Source of the DNA: Verrucomicrobiota bacterium
GTDB lineage: Bacteria > Verrucomicrobiota > Verrucomicrobiia > JABWAM01 > JAHFSZ01
Assembly: GCA_023265515.1 (NCBI GenBank)
Contig: JAHFSZ010000011.1
Coordinates: 1 to 41,771 of the forward strand
Direction: 5' to 3'
Length of the DNA: 41,771 nt
Part shown: positions 9,016-19,082 of the stretch, one piece after another
Numbering within the stretch: the first letter of the stretch is position 1
Layout: the number at the start of each line of letters is the position of its first letter
Translations under genes and position numbers: made by a program
Notes under the pieces: generated by a model
What the model was told of the DNA's origin: nothing
The model's database searches: none
Seen by the model: only the letters and a program-made list of their open reading frames with translations

Positions 9016-10544
9016 TACTTCTTCGGTTCCGAGCGCGGAAAGAGCGGCGTCGGCTGTCCCGTTTGATGCTGCGGCTTGAGTGATTTCAGACATGACAAAT
9101 CCTTTTTGGAAAAAATAAATCCCGGCACTTGCAACTGCGCCGCTATTTTTGGGGATGTTTCAGGAAGAAATGGCGACAAAAGAGTGCCAAGCGTGTAAAC
9201 AACCTCGACCAGCCGGTTCAGAACGGTGTCAAGCCGGCCAGCAAGACCCGCGTCCTTGGCGAGCTTCCATGGCGCATTCTCTTCGACATACTGGTTGGCC
9301 CGTTGAACGAGACGGCCGGTCCGTTCAAGCACCCTGCCATATTGGAAGAGCGGCATGTTCTCCAGGTAGAATTCAACGGTCTCAGCCGCCTGTTTTTGAA
9401 GTTCGTCGTCACCCGTGCCTTGGGATCCGACGGCAGGCAGCTTGCCGCTGCGGTAGCGCTGGAGCATGCTGATCGAACGATTGACCAGGTTGCCAAGGTC
9501 ATTCGCCAGCTCCGAATCGTACCGCTGTTTGAAAAGTTCGTCGGTGTAGTTGCTGTCGCCGGCCAGCTGGAGTTCCCGGCAGACGAAGTAACGTACGGCG
9601 TCGGCGTCGTAGGACTGGATGAGTTCGATGGGATCTTTCACATTGCCCAGCGTCTTGCTCATCTTGGCGTTGCCGAAAAGCCACCATCCATGCGCGAACA
9701 TCTGGCGGGGCAAGTCGATTCCGATCGCCTTGAGCATGGCCGGCCAATAGATCGCGTGCGGCGTGATGATTTCCTTGCCGATCAAATGAACATCGGCAGG
9801 CCAGAACTCCTTGAACCGCGCTTCGCCGTAGCCGGGAACGGAAATGTAGTTAATCAAGGCATCGAACCAGACGTAGGTCACATAGTCCTTGTCGAACGGC
9901 ATCTCGATCCCCCACGAGAGCCGGGACTTCGGACGCGAAATGCATAGGTCGCCCAGCGGCTGACTCAAGAAGCCGAGAATCTCGTTGCGGCGCGAGTCAG
10001 GCTGGAGAAACCCGGGGTTGCCCTTGAGATACTCGACGAGCCACGACTGGTACTGGCCCATCTTGAAAAAATAGTTCTTCTCGGAAATCTTGACGACGTC
10101 GCCGTAGATCTCGGGAAACTTTCCGTTGACCATCTCCTTCTCGGTCACAAACTGCTCGGCGCGGGCGCTGTACCAGCCTTCGTGTTCGGCCAGATAGATT
10201 TCACCCCGGTCATGAAGCTCCTGGAGGACTTTCTGCACCACTTTCTTGTGGCGCGGCTCGCTGGTCCGGACAAAATCGTCGTTCGAGATGTGGAGCTGCT
10301 TCCAGAGATTCCTGAAAGAAGCCGCCATTTCATCGGCATGGGCCTGGGGTTCGACGCCTCTTTTCTTCGCCGTCTGCTGGACCTTGGTCCCATGCTCATC
10401 CAGCCCGGTCAAAAAAAACACTTCGCGGCCGGTCATCCGCTGAAACCGGGCCTGCACGTCCGCCCAGATCGTGGTCGACGCATGTCCGAGGTGCGGCCGA
10501 TCGTTTACGTAATAGATCGGGGTGGTGATGTAGTACTTTTTCAT
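9015..10544 (-). CDS. metG: Methionyl-tRNA synthetase
   Basis: YYITTPIYYVNDRPHLGHASTTIWADV, KMSKTLGN. Confidence 0.96.
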   Translation of the reverse strand: MKKYYITTPIYYVNDRPHLGHASTTIWADVQARFQRMTGREVFFLTGLDEHGTKVQQTAKKRGVEPQAHADEMAASFRNLWKQLHISNDDFVRTSEPRHKKVVQKVLQELHDRGEIYLAEHEGWYSARAEQFVTEKEMVNGKFPEIYGDVVKISEKNYFFKMGQYQSWLVEYLKGNPGFLQPDSRRNEILGFLSQPLGDLCISRPKSRLSWGIEMPFDKDYVTYVWFDALINYISVPGYGEARFKEFWPADVHLIGKEIITPHAIYWPAMLKAIGIDLPRQMFAHGWWLFGNAKMSKTLGNVKDPIELIQSYDADAVRYFVCRELQLAGDSNYTDELFKQRYDSELANDLGNLVNRSISMLQRYRSGKLPAVGSQGTGDDELQKQAAETVEFYLENMPLFQYGRVLERTGRLVQRANQYVEENAPWKLAKDAGLAGRLDTVLNRLVEVVYTLGTLLSPFLPETSPKIAAQLQVPGFIFSKKDLSCLKSLKPQHQTGQPTPLFPRSEPKK

Positions 10545-10598
10545 CCGGCGGGCTTGTTCCTAACCTTCTGTTTCCAGTCTGGCAAGCAATTCGACATA

Positions 10599-12620
10599 TT
10601 AAAGCAGGTTCAATGCGTCCACGTCCACGCTCACGCGCACGTTCTTCTGGCGGGGCACCCTGCCAAGGAGAGGATGCAGCACCTTGGCCAGTGTTTTCAT
10701 CACACGCGACCGCAGAAGAATCTGCCGGCGATGCCGTCCCCTCAATTTCGCCATCGGCGGGACGGCTGGTCCCAGCAGGGTCACATGCTTGGGAATCTTT
10801 TCCGACATCTCCTTCTGCAGCCAGCGGGCTACGAAATCAACCTCCGTCTCCTGGACAGCTGAAAGCTCGATGATTACAAGATGGGAGAATGGCGGATAGT
10901 CGAGCTGCTCACGGTAGGAAATCTCCTCTTCGTAAAAGCCGACGAAATCGTGGTGTCGCGCGAACTGGATCGCCGGATGGTGCGGTGTAAACGTTTGAAC
11001 GATCACCTCGCCCATGACATCTCCGCGGCCCGCGCGGCCCGCTACCTGGGTCACGAGCTGGAACGTCCTCTCGCCGGCCCGGAAGTCCGGCAGGTGGAGG
11101 GCCATATCGGCATAGACAATTCCCACCAGGGTCACGTTGGGAAAATCCAGGCCCTTGGCGATCATCTGGGTGCCGAGCAGGATGTCGATTTTCCCGCGGC
11201 GAAAATCCATCAGCGTTTCGACATAGGCGCGCTTGCGGGTCATGGTATCGGAATCCATCCGCACAATCCTGGCCTGGGGAAAGAGTTTCTGGATCCCCTC
11301 CTCCACTTTTTCAGTGCCCAGGCCGGTGAATTTCACCTCGGGGCTTCGGCATGACTCGCAGACATTCGGAGCGGGCTTCTCCGTGCCGCAGAGGTGGCAC
11401 ATCAACTTGGCGAGCGCCCGGTGGTAGGTGAATGGGATCGCGCACTGGTTGCATTGGGGGACGTGGCCGCACGCAGGACAAAGCATCGACGTGGCGTAGC
11501 CCCGCCGATTCAGGAAAAGAATGGTCTGCTCCCTGCGCTCAAGCCGCTTCTGGATCGCCTCCTTCAGCGTTTCGGAAAAAATCCTCAGTCCCTTCTGTCG
11601 GAGCGCCTCCTCCCGCATGTCGACGATGCGCACCAGCGGCATCTGGATTTCATCGATACGCTTGGGCAGCGAGCAAAGCCGGTATTTGCCCGCCTGGACG
11701 TTGTAATACGACTCCATCGACGGCGTCGCCGAGCCGAGCAGAACCAGGGCCCCCTCGAACTTTCCGCGCATCACCGCCACGTTGCGCGCATGATAGCGGG
11801 GCGCTTCATCCTGCTTGTAAGTGTTCTCGTGCTCCTCGTCGACGACAATCAACCCGAGACTTTTTACGGGCGCGAACACCACTGAGCGGGCCCCGATGGC
11901 AATTCGCGCCTCGCCTTTCCGAAGCCGCTGCCATTCGTGGAAACGCTCGCCGGCCGAAAGATGGCTGTGAAGGATCGCGATCGTGGGGCCTCCCGGTCGA
12001 TTGCCGAAGCGCGCCTGGAAACGCTCGATCGTCTGGGGTGTCAGGGCGATTTCCGGGACGAGCATGATGGCCGACTTTCCGGCGTTCAGGACTTCCTCGA
12101 TGGCCTGCAGGTAGACCTCGGTTTTGCCGCTGCCGGTAGCCCCATGCAGGAGAATCGGCGTGGGCGCTTCCCCCATCAGTTCGCCACGAATGAATTCGAG
12201 CGCTTTTTGCTGGTCGGCGGAAAGCTGGAACCGCTTTGGGACATGCTCGACCGCTTCCCCATCCTTGGCAACGGGCTTTCGCTTTCCCTTGATCTGCGCC
12301 TTCTGGACGGCCGCGGGCACCAGGCATCGGAGCGCCTGCTCCAGCGGACAGATATAGTACTCCGACATCCAACGCGCCACGCGCAGGAGCTCCGGCGTGA
12401 AGATGGTCCGGTCGCCGATGATCTCCGCGATCGGCTTGAGATCCTCCCGTCCCGCGGCCGCGGGACTGGCCCAACCCACGACGGTGCCGAGGATTTTGCG
12501 TCGACCGAACGGGACACGGACACGCGAACCGACCTGAAGATGTCCTGTCCACTGCGCAGGAACCAGGTAGTCGAACTCCCGATCCAGACTCAAATCGACG
12601 CGAATCTTGGCGATTTGCAT
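10599..12620 (-). CDS. priA: Primosomal protein N' (replication restart helicase)
   Basis: GATGSGKTEVYLQAI, VDEEHENTYKQDEAPRYHARNVA, zinc-binding CPACGHVPQCNQC..CHLCGTEKPAPNVCESC. Start at MQIAKIRVDL preferred. Confidence 0.95.
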   Translation of the reverse strand: MQIAKIRVDLSLDREFDYLVPAQWTGHLQVGSRVRVPFGRRKILGTVVGWASPAAAGREDLKPIAEIIGDRTIFTPELLRVARWMSEYYICPLEQALRCLVPAAVQKAQIKGKRKPVAKDGEAVEHVPKRFQLSADQQKALEFIRGELMGEAPTPILLHGATGSGKTEVYLQAIEEVLNAGKSAIMLVPEIALTPQTIERFQARFGNRPGGPTIAILHSHLSAGERFHEWQRLRKGEARIAIGARSVVFAPVKSLGLIVVDEEHENTYKQDEAPRYHARNVAVMRGKFEGALVLLGSATPSMESYYNVQAGKYRLCSLPKRIDEIQMPLVRIVDMREEALRQKGLRIFSETLKEAIQKRLERREQTILFLNRRGYATSMLCPACGHVPQCNQCAIPFTYHRALAKLMCHLCGTEKPAPNVCESCRSPEVKFTGLGTEKVEEGIQKLFPQARIVRMDSDTMTRKRAYVETLMDFRRGKIDILLGTQMIAKGLDFPNVTLVGIVYADMALHLPDFRAGERTFQLVTQVAGRAGRGDVMGEVIVQTFTPHHPAIQFARHHDFVGFYEEEISYREQLDYPPFSHLVIIELSAVQETEVDFVARWLQKEMSEKIPKHVTLLGPAVPPMAKLRGRHRRQILLRSRVMKTLAKVLHPLLGRVPRQKNVRVSVDVDALNLL

Positions 12621-12635
12621 TTTGAAATTGGAAAA

Positions 12636-13226
12636 ATGGGTTGGGGCCGCTATCATAAGGCTGTGCGAAAGGTTTGGCTAATCGTTTTCACCAGCGTGGG
12701 CCTCTTCCTGCTGACCCTTGTTTTGCAGCAGTTTCGCCTGCAGTACTGGATGAGGCAAAATCGTTTCGATTCCCTCATCCTGGAAGCCTCCGCCGAATAT
12801 GGAGTGGATCCCAACCTGATCAAGGCTGTGATTCTGCGGGAAAGCAAATTCGAACCCAGAACCCTCGGGACCGTCGGCGAAAAGGGGCTGATGCAGGTCA
12901 CGGACACGACCGGTTCCGAGTGGGCCAGGGCGAACAAAATCGCCAGCTTTCAACCGGAACAGCTCTTCGATCCCCGAATCAACATCCGCGCCGGGGCATG
13001 GTACCTGGGCAAGGCGCTCAACAACTGGGAGACGGCGGAAGACCCAGTGCCGATGGCCCTCGCCGAATACAATGCCGGCCGGAGAAATGTGCTGCGCTGG
13101 ATGGACGAAAAGAGCCTCGTAGACCCGGACCATTTCCTGGGTCGCATCGGTTTTCCATCGACTCAGTCGTACATCAAAACGATCGTCCAGCAAAAGAAGT
13201 TTTACACCAACAACGGCGAGTTTTAA
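12636..13226 (+). CDS. Lytic transglycosylase with N-terminal membrane anchor
   Basis: In-frame internal start of ORF 11937..13226: MGWGRYHKAVRKVWLIVFTSVGLFLLTL..; SLT motifs ILRESKFEPRTLGTVGEKGLMQVTDTTG, ALAEYNAGRRNVLRW. Confidence 0.88.
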   Translation: MGWGRYHKAVRKVWLIVFTSVGLFLLTLVLQQFRLQYWMRQNRFDSLILEASAEYGVDPNLIKAVILRESKFEPRTLGTVGEKGLMQVTDTTGSEWARANKIASFQPEQLFDPRINIRAGAWYLGKALNNWETAEDPVPMALAEYNAGRRNVLRWMDEKSLVDPDHFLGRIGFPSTQSYIKTIVQQKKFYTNNGEF

Positions 13227-13894
13227 TCCGTCACGCCCAAGGGGGAACAGAGCGGGACGTCCCCGCCAAGGTCCAAGAGAGCGTCCTCAAGCTTTTTGCG
13301 TTCCATTTCGAACTCCCCCTCAGTGCGGGCCCGCTGAACAAAAATCGGCTCGCCAATGATGACCCTGCAGTGGGCGAACGGCAACGGGATGAGAAACCTG
13401 TCCCAACTCTTGAGCTCGATCTTCCGGTCGGCGGTGTACGAAACCGGATAAATCGGGGCTCCCGTCCGCTGGGCCAGGCCAATGATCCCCTGCTGGACGT
13501 TATAGCGCGGCCCGCGCGGGCCGTCGGGCGTGATCGCCACATCGGTTCCATTCTCGAAGTGGATGGCGAGCTCCCAGAGCGCCTCCTTGCCCCGCCGCGA
13601 GCTGGAGCCGCGCGCCGACTTGATTCCGAATCTTTCAACCACACGGGCAATCATCTCACCGTCAGAGCTGGCGCTGATCAGGCAGATGCATCGGCGGCCG
13701 GAGAGATTCGATTTATGAAACGGCGGCAGGAGCAGCATCCGGTTGTGCCAGAATGCATAGATCACGGGCTGGCCGGAAGCGCGGCAAAGAAGCTTGCCCC
13801 GATCATCGACTGAGACGCGGAGAGTCCTCCAAAGCAGGCGCAGCAGTGGGGCGCCAATGAACCCAACTAGAAAGTTCCGGAATTTTTTAAACAC
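13223..13894 (-). CDS. DUF374 / LPLAT-family acyltransferase-like protein (start uncertain, possibly GTG)
   Basis: VIYAFWHNRMLLLPPFHKSNLSGRRCICLISASSDGEMIARVVERFGIKSARGSSSRRGKEAL, ITPDGPRGPRYNVQQGIIGLAQRTGAPIYPVSY. Confidence 0.82.
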   Translation of the reverse strand: MFKKFRNFLVGFIGAPLLRLLWRTLRVSVDDRGKLLCRASGQPVIYAFWHNRMLLLPPFHKSNLSGRRCICLISASSDGEMIARVVERFGIKSARGSSSRRGKEALWELAIHFENGTDVAITPDGPRGPRYNVQQGIIGLAQRTGAPIYPVSYTADRKIELKSWDRFLIPLPFAHCRVIIGEPIFVQRARTEGEFEMERKKLEDALLDLGGDVPLCSPLGVTD

Positions 13895-13919
13895 GGCGTG
13901 TTTGCCGCTTATTTGCCGC

Positions 13920-14588
13920 TTATTTGCCGTTTTTCTGGACGGGCTTTTTTGGCAGCAGGCCGCGGCGACGCAGGATGTCCTCAGGAAGGCGAAGCTGTTG
14001 GAGGCCTTGGAGGGTCGCCTTGACCACATTGGGAATGTTGCTCGGGCCGAGCGTCTTGCCGATGATGTCGCGGATGCCTGCCGCTTCGACGACGGCGCGA
14101 ACGCCGCCACCCGCCACGATGCCGGTGCCGGGGCTGGCCGGACGCAGAAGGACGCGGCCGCCACCGAAGACGCCCTCCACCTCATGTGGAATCGTGCTTC
14201 CCTTGACCGAAATCTTAACCAGGTTCTTGCGGGCAATTTCTGTTCCCTTGCGGATAGCCTCGGCAACCTCGTTGGCCTTGCCAAAACCATAGCCGACACT
14301 CCCTTTGCGGTTGCCCGCGACGATGAGGGCGCTGAAGCTGAAGCGACGGCCGCCCTTGACGACCTTGGCGCAACGGTTGATGAATACCACCTTCTCGGTG
14401 AACTCGGGTTTCGGCTTGTCGGAGGAATCGTCCCGCCCGCCGGGGCGTCTGCGGTTTCTGGATCCCATGGGTCCCCCTGGCCCGTGATCCCTGATGGGAC
14501 CAGCCGGTTCCTTGACGGGCATCTTCGCCGGCGTCTCGGCCGGGACGGCCTTGGGGGTCGGGGTTGCTTCTGTGTTTGTTTCAGTCAC
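13920..14588 (-). CDS. rpsE: 30S ribosomal protein S5
   Basis: [47 protein letters not shown]; ~60-aa Pro/Glu/Arg-rich N-terminal extension. Confidence 0.97.
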   Translation of the reverse strand: MTETNTEATPTPKAVPAETPAKMPVKEPAGPIRDHGPGGPMGSRNRRRPGGRDDSSDKPKPEFTEKVVFINRCAKVVKGGRRFSFSALIVAGNRKGSVGYGFGKANEVAEAIRKGTEIARKNLVKISVKGSTIPHEVEGVFGGGRVLLRPASPGTGIVAGGGVRAVVEAAGIRDIIGKTLGPSNIPNVVKATLQGLQQLRLPEDILRRRGLLPKKPVQKNGK

Positions 14589-14627
14589 GCTGTCAGCTCC
14601 TTGATCAGTTCACCAAATGTTAAGTTC

Positions 14628-14987
14628 TTAAAACTGCAATCCCGCCTCGCGCGCCGCGTCGGCGAGCGCCTTCACTTTCCCATGGTATTTGCGACTGCCT
14701 CGGTCAAAAACAACGGCCTTAATCTTTTTCTGAAGCGCTCTTTCCGCAGCCATTTTGCCCGCGATGGCGGCCCCCGCAATGTTGGGCTTGAGCTTTGTTT
14801 GCCGAAGATCCGGCTGCAGCGACGAGAAGGAGGCCAGAGTCACTCCATGCGTGTCGTCAATGAACTGCACGTGGATGTGGCGTCCCGAAAACTTCACGCT
14901 CAGACGGGGCCGCTCGGCGGTGCCGATGATTTTCTTGCGCACTCGCCAGTGTCTCCGGATCGACAATTCTCTTTTCGATTTAGCCAT
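14628..14987 (-). CDS. rplR: 50S ribosomal protein L18
   Basis: RRHWRVRKKIIGTAERPRLSVKFSGRHIHVQFIDD. Confidence 0.96.
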   Translation of the reverse strand: MAKSKRELSIRRHWRVRKKIIGTAERPRLSVKFSGRHIHVQFIDDTHGVTLASFSSLQPDLRQTKLKPNIAGAAIAGKMAAERALQKKIKAVVFDRGSRKYHGKVKALADAAREAGLQF

Positions 14988-15039
14988 GTTTCTAAAACTC
15001 TCTGATCAAATGTTCAAAGTCTTGTCGCAGTCAGGCCCC

Positions 15040-15585
15040 TTAAGCGGTTTGCCCAGCCGTCTTGCCCACCTTGCGACGCACCTGTTCGCCGGCATAACGG
15101 ATGCCCTTGCCCTTGTACGGCTCAGGGGGATAATACCGCCGGATGCTTGCCGCGACTTCGCCGACGAGCTGCTTGTCAGCCCCATCAATCTGGATCTGGG
15201 TGTTCTCGGCCACCTGGATCTTGATCTCCTTGGGAATTGGAAAAAGGACCGGGTGCGAGAATCCGAGGCTCAAATTCAGATTGCTGCCCTGGACGGCGGC
15301 CTTGAAACCGACGCCCTGAATTTCCAGCTTCTTCTGATAACCGTCGGTCACGCCCTTGACCATGTTCTGGGTGAGTGCGCGCGCCAGCCCGTGGAGCGCC
15401 TTCATCTCACGGTTGTCACTCTTCCGCTCGAAATGGACCGATTTATCCTCGATCTTGGCGGTGATGCCCTCCGGCAGGGTATAGCTGAGCTTCCCCCTCG
15501 GCCCCTCCACTTTGAGGATGCGGCCCTCCAAGCTCACTTTGACCTTGTCCGAAAAGACGACCGGCTTTTTTCCAATGCGGCTCAT
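15040..15585 (-). CDS. rplF: 50S ribosomal protein L6
   Basis: MSRIGKKPVVF...PEPYKGKGIRYAGEQVRRKVGKT. Confidence 0.97.
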   Translation of the reverse strand: MSRIGKKPVVFSDKVKVSLEGRILKVEGPRGKLSYTLPEGITAKIEDKSVHFERKSDNREMKALHGLARALTQNMVKGVTDGYQKKLEIQGVGFKAAVQGSNLNLSLGFSHPVLFPIPKEIKIQVAENTQIQIDGADKQLVGEVAASIRRYYPPEPYKGKGIRYAGEQVRRKVGKTAGQTA

Positions 15586-15589
15586 AAAA

Positions 15590-15982
15590 TCACCAGACAA
15601 AACAGAGGACTTCGCCTCCCACTTTCTCCTTTTTCGCCTCGCGGCCCGTCATAATGCCGCGGGAGGTGGAAAGGATCGACACACCCAGACCGCCGCGTAT
15701 CACCTTCGGGATTGCCGTGGATGAAACATACCGGCGCAGCCCAGGCTTGCTGATGCGCTTCAGGCCGGTGATGGCGCGCTGCTCGCCAATACCCCGCAAC
15801 TTGATCCTGATTTGCATGTGGTTCTTCACTTTCTCCACTTTGAAATCCTCGATAAAACCTTCCTTTTTCAACACCCGCACGATGTCGGCCTTGATCCGGG
15901 AGTGCGGGACGGAAATCTCTTCTTTCTCGACCTGGTTTGCGTTTCGAAGCTGCGTCAACAAATCTGAAATGGGATCGTTCAT
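15590..15982 (-). CDS. rpsH: 30S ribosomal protein S8
   Basis: MNDPISDLLTQLRNANQ...VSILSTSRGIMTGREAKKEKVGGEVLCFVW. Confidence 0.97.
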   Translation of the reverse strand: MNDPISDLLTQLRNANQVEKEEISVPHSRIKADIVRVLKKEGFIEDFKVEKVKNHMQIRIKLRGIGEQRAITGLKRISKPGLRRYVSSTAIPKVIRGGLGVSILSTSRGIMTGREAKKEKVGGEVLCFVW

Positions 15983-15992
15983 TGTTTTTTCC

Positions 15993-16178
15993 TCACCAGC
16001 TCGCCTTCGTTACGCCGGGAATGTTCCCCTGCAACGCCAGCTCGCGGAAGCAGATTCGGCACATTTGAAACCGGCGGATAAAAGCGCGGCGGCGCCCGCA
16101 GGTCTTGCAGCGGTTGTAGCGGCGCACTTTGAATTTCTGCGGCAGTTTCTGTTTATTTTCCCATGAGAGTTTCGCCAT
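15993..16178 (-). CDS. rpsN: 30S ribosomal protein S14 (zinc-binding type Z)
   Basis: 61 aa with [25 protein letters not shown]. Confidence 0.97.
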   Translation of the reverse strand: MAKLSWENKQKLPQKFKVRRYNRCKTCGRRRAFIRRFQMCRICFRELALQGNIPGVTKASW

Positions 16179-16191
16179 AGATCTTCCTCGA

Positions 16192-16746
16192 CTACGCAGC
16201 CGCCATTTTCCGGTCCGAGAATGGCATTCCGAGCAGTGCCAGCAGCTCCTTTGCCTCTTCGTTGCTTTTGGCGGTTGTCACAAAAGTAATGTTCATTCCG
16301 ACGTTGCGCTTGATTTTATCCAGTTCGATTTCCGGGAAAATGGTGTGGTCATCCACGCCGAGGGTATAATTGCCGCGGCCGTCGAAACTGCGCGCCGGCA
16401 CGCCTCGGAAGTCCCTGATGCGCGGCAGTGCCGTGCCCATGAACCTCTCCATGAACTCGTACATCATGCGCCCGCGCATCGTGACTTTCACGCCGATCGG
16501 CTGGTCCTTGCGCAGCTTGAAATTCGAAATGCTTATGCGCGACCGCGTGATGATGGGCTTCTGGCCGGTCACGATCTTGATCTCCTGGACCGTATCTTCA
16601 ATGGCCTGCTTCTCGGCCGTGGCATTGATGCCGACGTTGATGACGATCTTCTCAAGCCTGGGGACTTGCATGGGATTCCTGTATTTCCGCAGCTCCATTA
16701 GCTTGGGAACAATCTCTTTTTTATATTTGTCCTGCAAAACGCTCAC
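16192..16746 (-). CDS. rplE: 50S ribosomal protein L5
   Basis: [17 protein letters not shown]...[22 protein letters not shown]. Confidence 0.97.
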   Translation of the reverse strand: MSVLQDKYKKEIVPKLMELRKYRNPMQVPRLEKIVINVGINATAEKQAIEDTVQEIKIVTGQKPIITRSRISISNFKLRKDQPIGVKVTMRGRMMYEFMERFMGTALPRIRDFRGVPARSFDGRGNYTLGVDDHTIFPEIELDKIKRNVGMNITFVTTAKSNEEAKELLALLGMPFSDRKMAAA

Positions 16747-17048
16747 TTTTTCTTCTCTTTCTTGCTTTCCCTCTTCTTCGTCGACTTCTCATCCTCGGCG
16801 ACCACACGCAGATTGGAAACATGGACACGCGGGTGCAGATCCACGAACCCCCCCTGCGGGTTGTCCTGCGATTTGCGGATGGCCTTTTTAATATAAGGCA
16901 GCTCCTGCCCCTCCTTGTTCTTGCGAGGAAACTCTACCGCGGCGCGCCCCGCCTTGGTCAGGACTTTGACGACCTTGCCGCGGGCACCTCTCCAGCGCCC
17001 GGAAATCGCCTCCACCATATCGCCCTTTTTCAAATGATAAACGCGCAT
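16743..17048 (-). CDS. rplX: 50S ribosomal protein L24
   Basis: KOW motif: HLKKGDMVEAISGRWRGARGKVVKVL. Confidence 0.95.
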   Translation of the reverse strand: MRVYHLKKGDMVEAISGRWRGARGKVVKVLTKAGRAAVEFPRKNKEGQELPYIKKAIRKSQDNPQGGFVDLHPRVHVSNLRVVAEDEKSTKKRESKKEKKK

Positions 17049-17413
17049 TAGATGACCTCCGGCGCGAGTGAAACGATCTTCATGAAATTCCTGTCGCGCA
17101 GCTCGCGTGCTACGGGACCAAAAATGCGCGTGCCAACGGGATTCTTTTGTTTGTCAATGATCACGATCGCGTTGCGATCGAAACGCAGGACTGAACCGTC
17201 GGGTCTGCGAATCGGCTGGCGAGTGCGCACGATGACCGCGTCCACGACGGCGCCCTTCTTTACGGAGCCATCCGCATCCGCCTCCTTGATGTTGCATTTG
17301 ATCACGTCACCGATGCGGCCGAAAAGGCCGGGCCGGCCGAGGACGCCGATCGCCGAAGCGCGGCGCGCGCCTGTATTGTCCGCAACATCCAAAATACTTC
17401 TGATCTGAATCAT
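17048..17413 (-). CDS. rplN: 50S ribosomal protein L14
   Basis: [26 protein letters not shown]. Confidence 0.97.
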   Translation of the reverse strand: MIQIRSILDVADNTGARRASAIGVLGRPGLFGRIGDVIKCNIKEADADGSVKKGAVVDAVIVRTRQPIRRPDGSVLRFDRNAIVIIDKQKNPVGTRIFGPVARELRDRNFMKIVSLAPEVI

Positions 17414-17712
17414 GCGATCACCTCGGGCTCATTCTCGATCTTTTCAATCACCTCACCCCGGGAAATGACCGTCAGCAGCGCCCAGCGTTTCAACCGGCTC
17501 AGCGGGCGTGATTCGATGATGCGCACCCTGTCGCCGGCCTTCGCCTCGTTCTTCTCGTCGTGTGCATAGTATTTCTTCGAAAGGTTCATGACCTTCCCGT
17601 AAATGGGGTGGCGGGTGCGGCGGTCGACGCGGACAACGATCGTTTTCTCCATCTTGTCCGACACGACAATGCCTTCCTTTTCTTTCAAATGTTTTTTTGC
17701 TTTCTCAACCAT
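17410..17712 (-). CDS. rpsQ: 30S ribosomal protein S17
   Basis: [29 protein letters not shown]. Confidence 0.96.
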   Translation of the reverse strand: MVEKAKKHLKEKEGIVVSDKMEKTIVVRVDRRTRHPIYGKVMNLSKKYYAHDEKNEAKAGDRVRIIESRPLSRLKRWALLTVISRGEVIEKIENEPEVIA

Positions 17713-17724
17713 AAATGAGTTGGC

Positions 17725-17967
17725 CTATTTTTTTTCCGCTTTGGACTGGGTCAAAATCGTTTCAATCCGGGCGATACCCTTGCGCAGATCCCGAATGCGG
17801 CTGGGCTTCTCAACTGCGCCAGTCTGCTGACGCAGGCGAAGGTTGAAGAGCTCCTGGCGGAAGTGTTTTGATTCCGTCAACAGTTCATCCTTCGACATCC
17901 CGCGCAGACGCGCCAGCGCATCCTGCCGCTTGCCCTGCTTCTTCCTGGTTTCTTTTTCTTTGCTCAT
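17725..17967 (-). CDS. rpmC: 50S ribosomal protein L29
   Basis: KHFRQELFNLRLRQQTGAVEKPSRIRDLRKGIARIETIL. Confidence 0.93.
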   Translation of the reverse strand: MSKEKETRKKQGKRQDALARLRGMSKDELLTESKHFRQELFNLRLRQQTGAVEKPSRIRDLRKGIARIETILTQSKAEKK

Positions 17968-17984
17968 CTAAAAATCCTCTTGTC

Positions 17985-18404
17985 TCAAGCCTCGTGGCGC
18001 TTGGACAAAAACCGCGTCCGAATCGGCAGCTTGGCCGCCGCGAGAGCGAGTGACTCGCGCGCCGTTGTTTCAGGCACGCCGTCGACCTCGAACATCACGA
18101 CGCCCGGTTTCACCACCGCCACCCAGATCTCGGGTGCGCCCTTCCCCTGGCCCATTCGCACCTCTGCCGGTTTCTTCGAAACCGACTTGTGCGGGAAAAT
18201 CCGGATCCAAACCTTGCCCTTGCGCTTCATATTGCGCGTGAGGGCAACGCGTGCCGCCTCGATCTGAGGGCCCGTGACCCAGGCCCGCCCCAGGGCCTGC
18301 AGCCCGAAGGAGCCGAAATCAATTTTCACCGCGCGGCTGGCAAAGCCTTTGCGGCTTCCCCGCTGCATGCGGCGGTACTTCACTTTGGACGGCATCAATG
18401 CCAT
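17985..18404 (-). CDS. rplP: 50S ribosomal protein L16
   Basis: [19 protein letters not shown]...[37 protein letters not shown]. Confidence 0.97.
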   Translation of the reverse strand: MALMPSKVKYRRMQRGSRKGFASRAVKIDFGSFGLQALGRAWVTGPQIEAARVALTRNMKRKGKVWIRIFPHKSVSKKPAEVRMGQGKGAPEIWVAVVKPGVVMFEVDGVPETTARESLALAAAKLPIRTRFLSKRHEA

Positions 18405-18425
18405 AAATCAATATCTCCGATTGGA

Positions 18426-19079
18426 TCAGCCGACTTTGGCGGCTGCCTCCTGCTTCTTCTCTTCCTTGAAGATCCAGGCCTTGACGCCGATCTTCCCGTA
18501 CGTCGTCAGGGCCTCGGCGAATCCATAATCAATGTTCGCGCGGATCGTGTGGAGCGGGACCTTGCCAAGCCGGTGCCATTCGGTTCGCGCGATTTCTGAA
18601 CCTCCGAGCCGGCCAGAGCAGCGCACCTTCACCCCCTGGGCGCCAAAATCCATCGCCGTCTGCGCGGCCTTCTTCATCGCTCGCCGGAAGGAAATTCTTC
18701 GCTCGAGCTGAAGAGCGACGTTTTCGGCGATCAACTGCGCGTTCGTCTCCGGCGTTTTGATCTCCTGGATGTCGACGTAAACTTCCTTCAGCGTGCTCAG
18801 GGCCGCGATATCCTCCTTGAGCTTGTCGATCTCGGAACCTTTGCGGCCAATGACGATGCCAGGGCGCGCGGTGAAAATCGTGACGCGCAGACGCTGTGAA
18901 GCGCGCTCGATATTGATGCGCGGCACCGCGGCCTGCTCCAGCTTCTTCTTTAAAAAGGCACGGATCTTCAGATCCTCGTGCAGCATGAGCGCGTACTCCT
19001 TGGGCGCCGCGTACCAGCGCGAGCGCCAGTCACGGTTCATCTGGATTCTAAAGCCGATTGGATTTACTTTTTGTCCCAT
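18426..19079 (-). CDS. rpsC: 30S ribosomal protein S3
   Basis: [24 protein letters not shown] domain; [26 protein letters not shown]. Confidence 0.97.
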   Translation of the reverse strand: MGQKVNPIGFRIQMNRDWRSRWYAAPKEYALMLHEDLKIRAFLKKKLEQAAVPRINIERASQRLRVTIFTARPGIVIGRKGSEIDKLKEDIAALSTLKEVYVDIQEIKTPETNAQLIAENVALQLERRISFRRAMKKAAQTAMDFGAQGVKVRCSGRLGGSEIARTEWHRLGKVPLHTIRANIDYGFAEALTTYGKIGVKAWIFKEEKKQEAAAKVG

Positions 19080-19082
19080 AAG

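Noticed and set aside
11937-12635. N-terminal 233 residues of the plus-strand ORF ending in the transglycosylase
   Set aside because: Lies antisense to priA; the real start is best placed at 12636.
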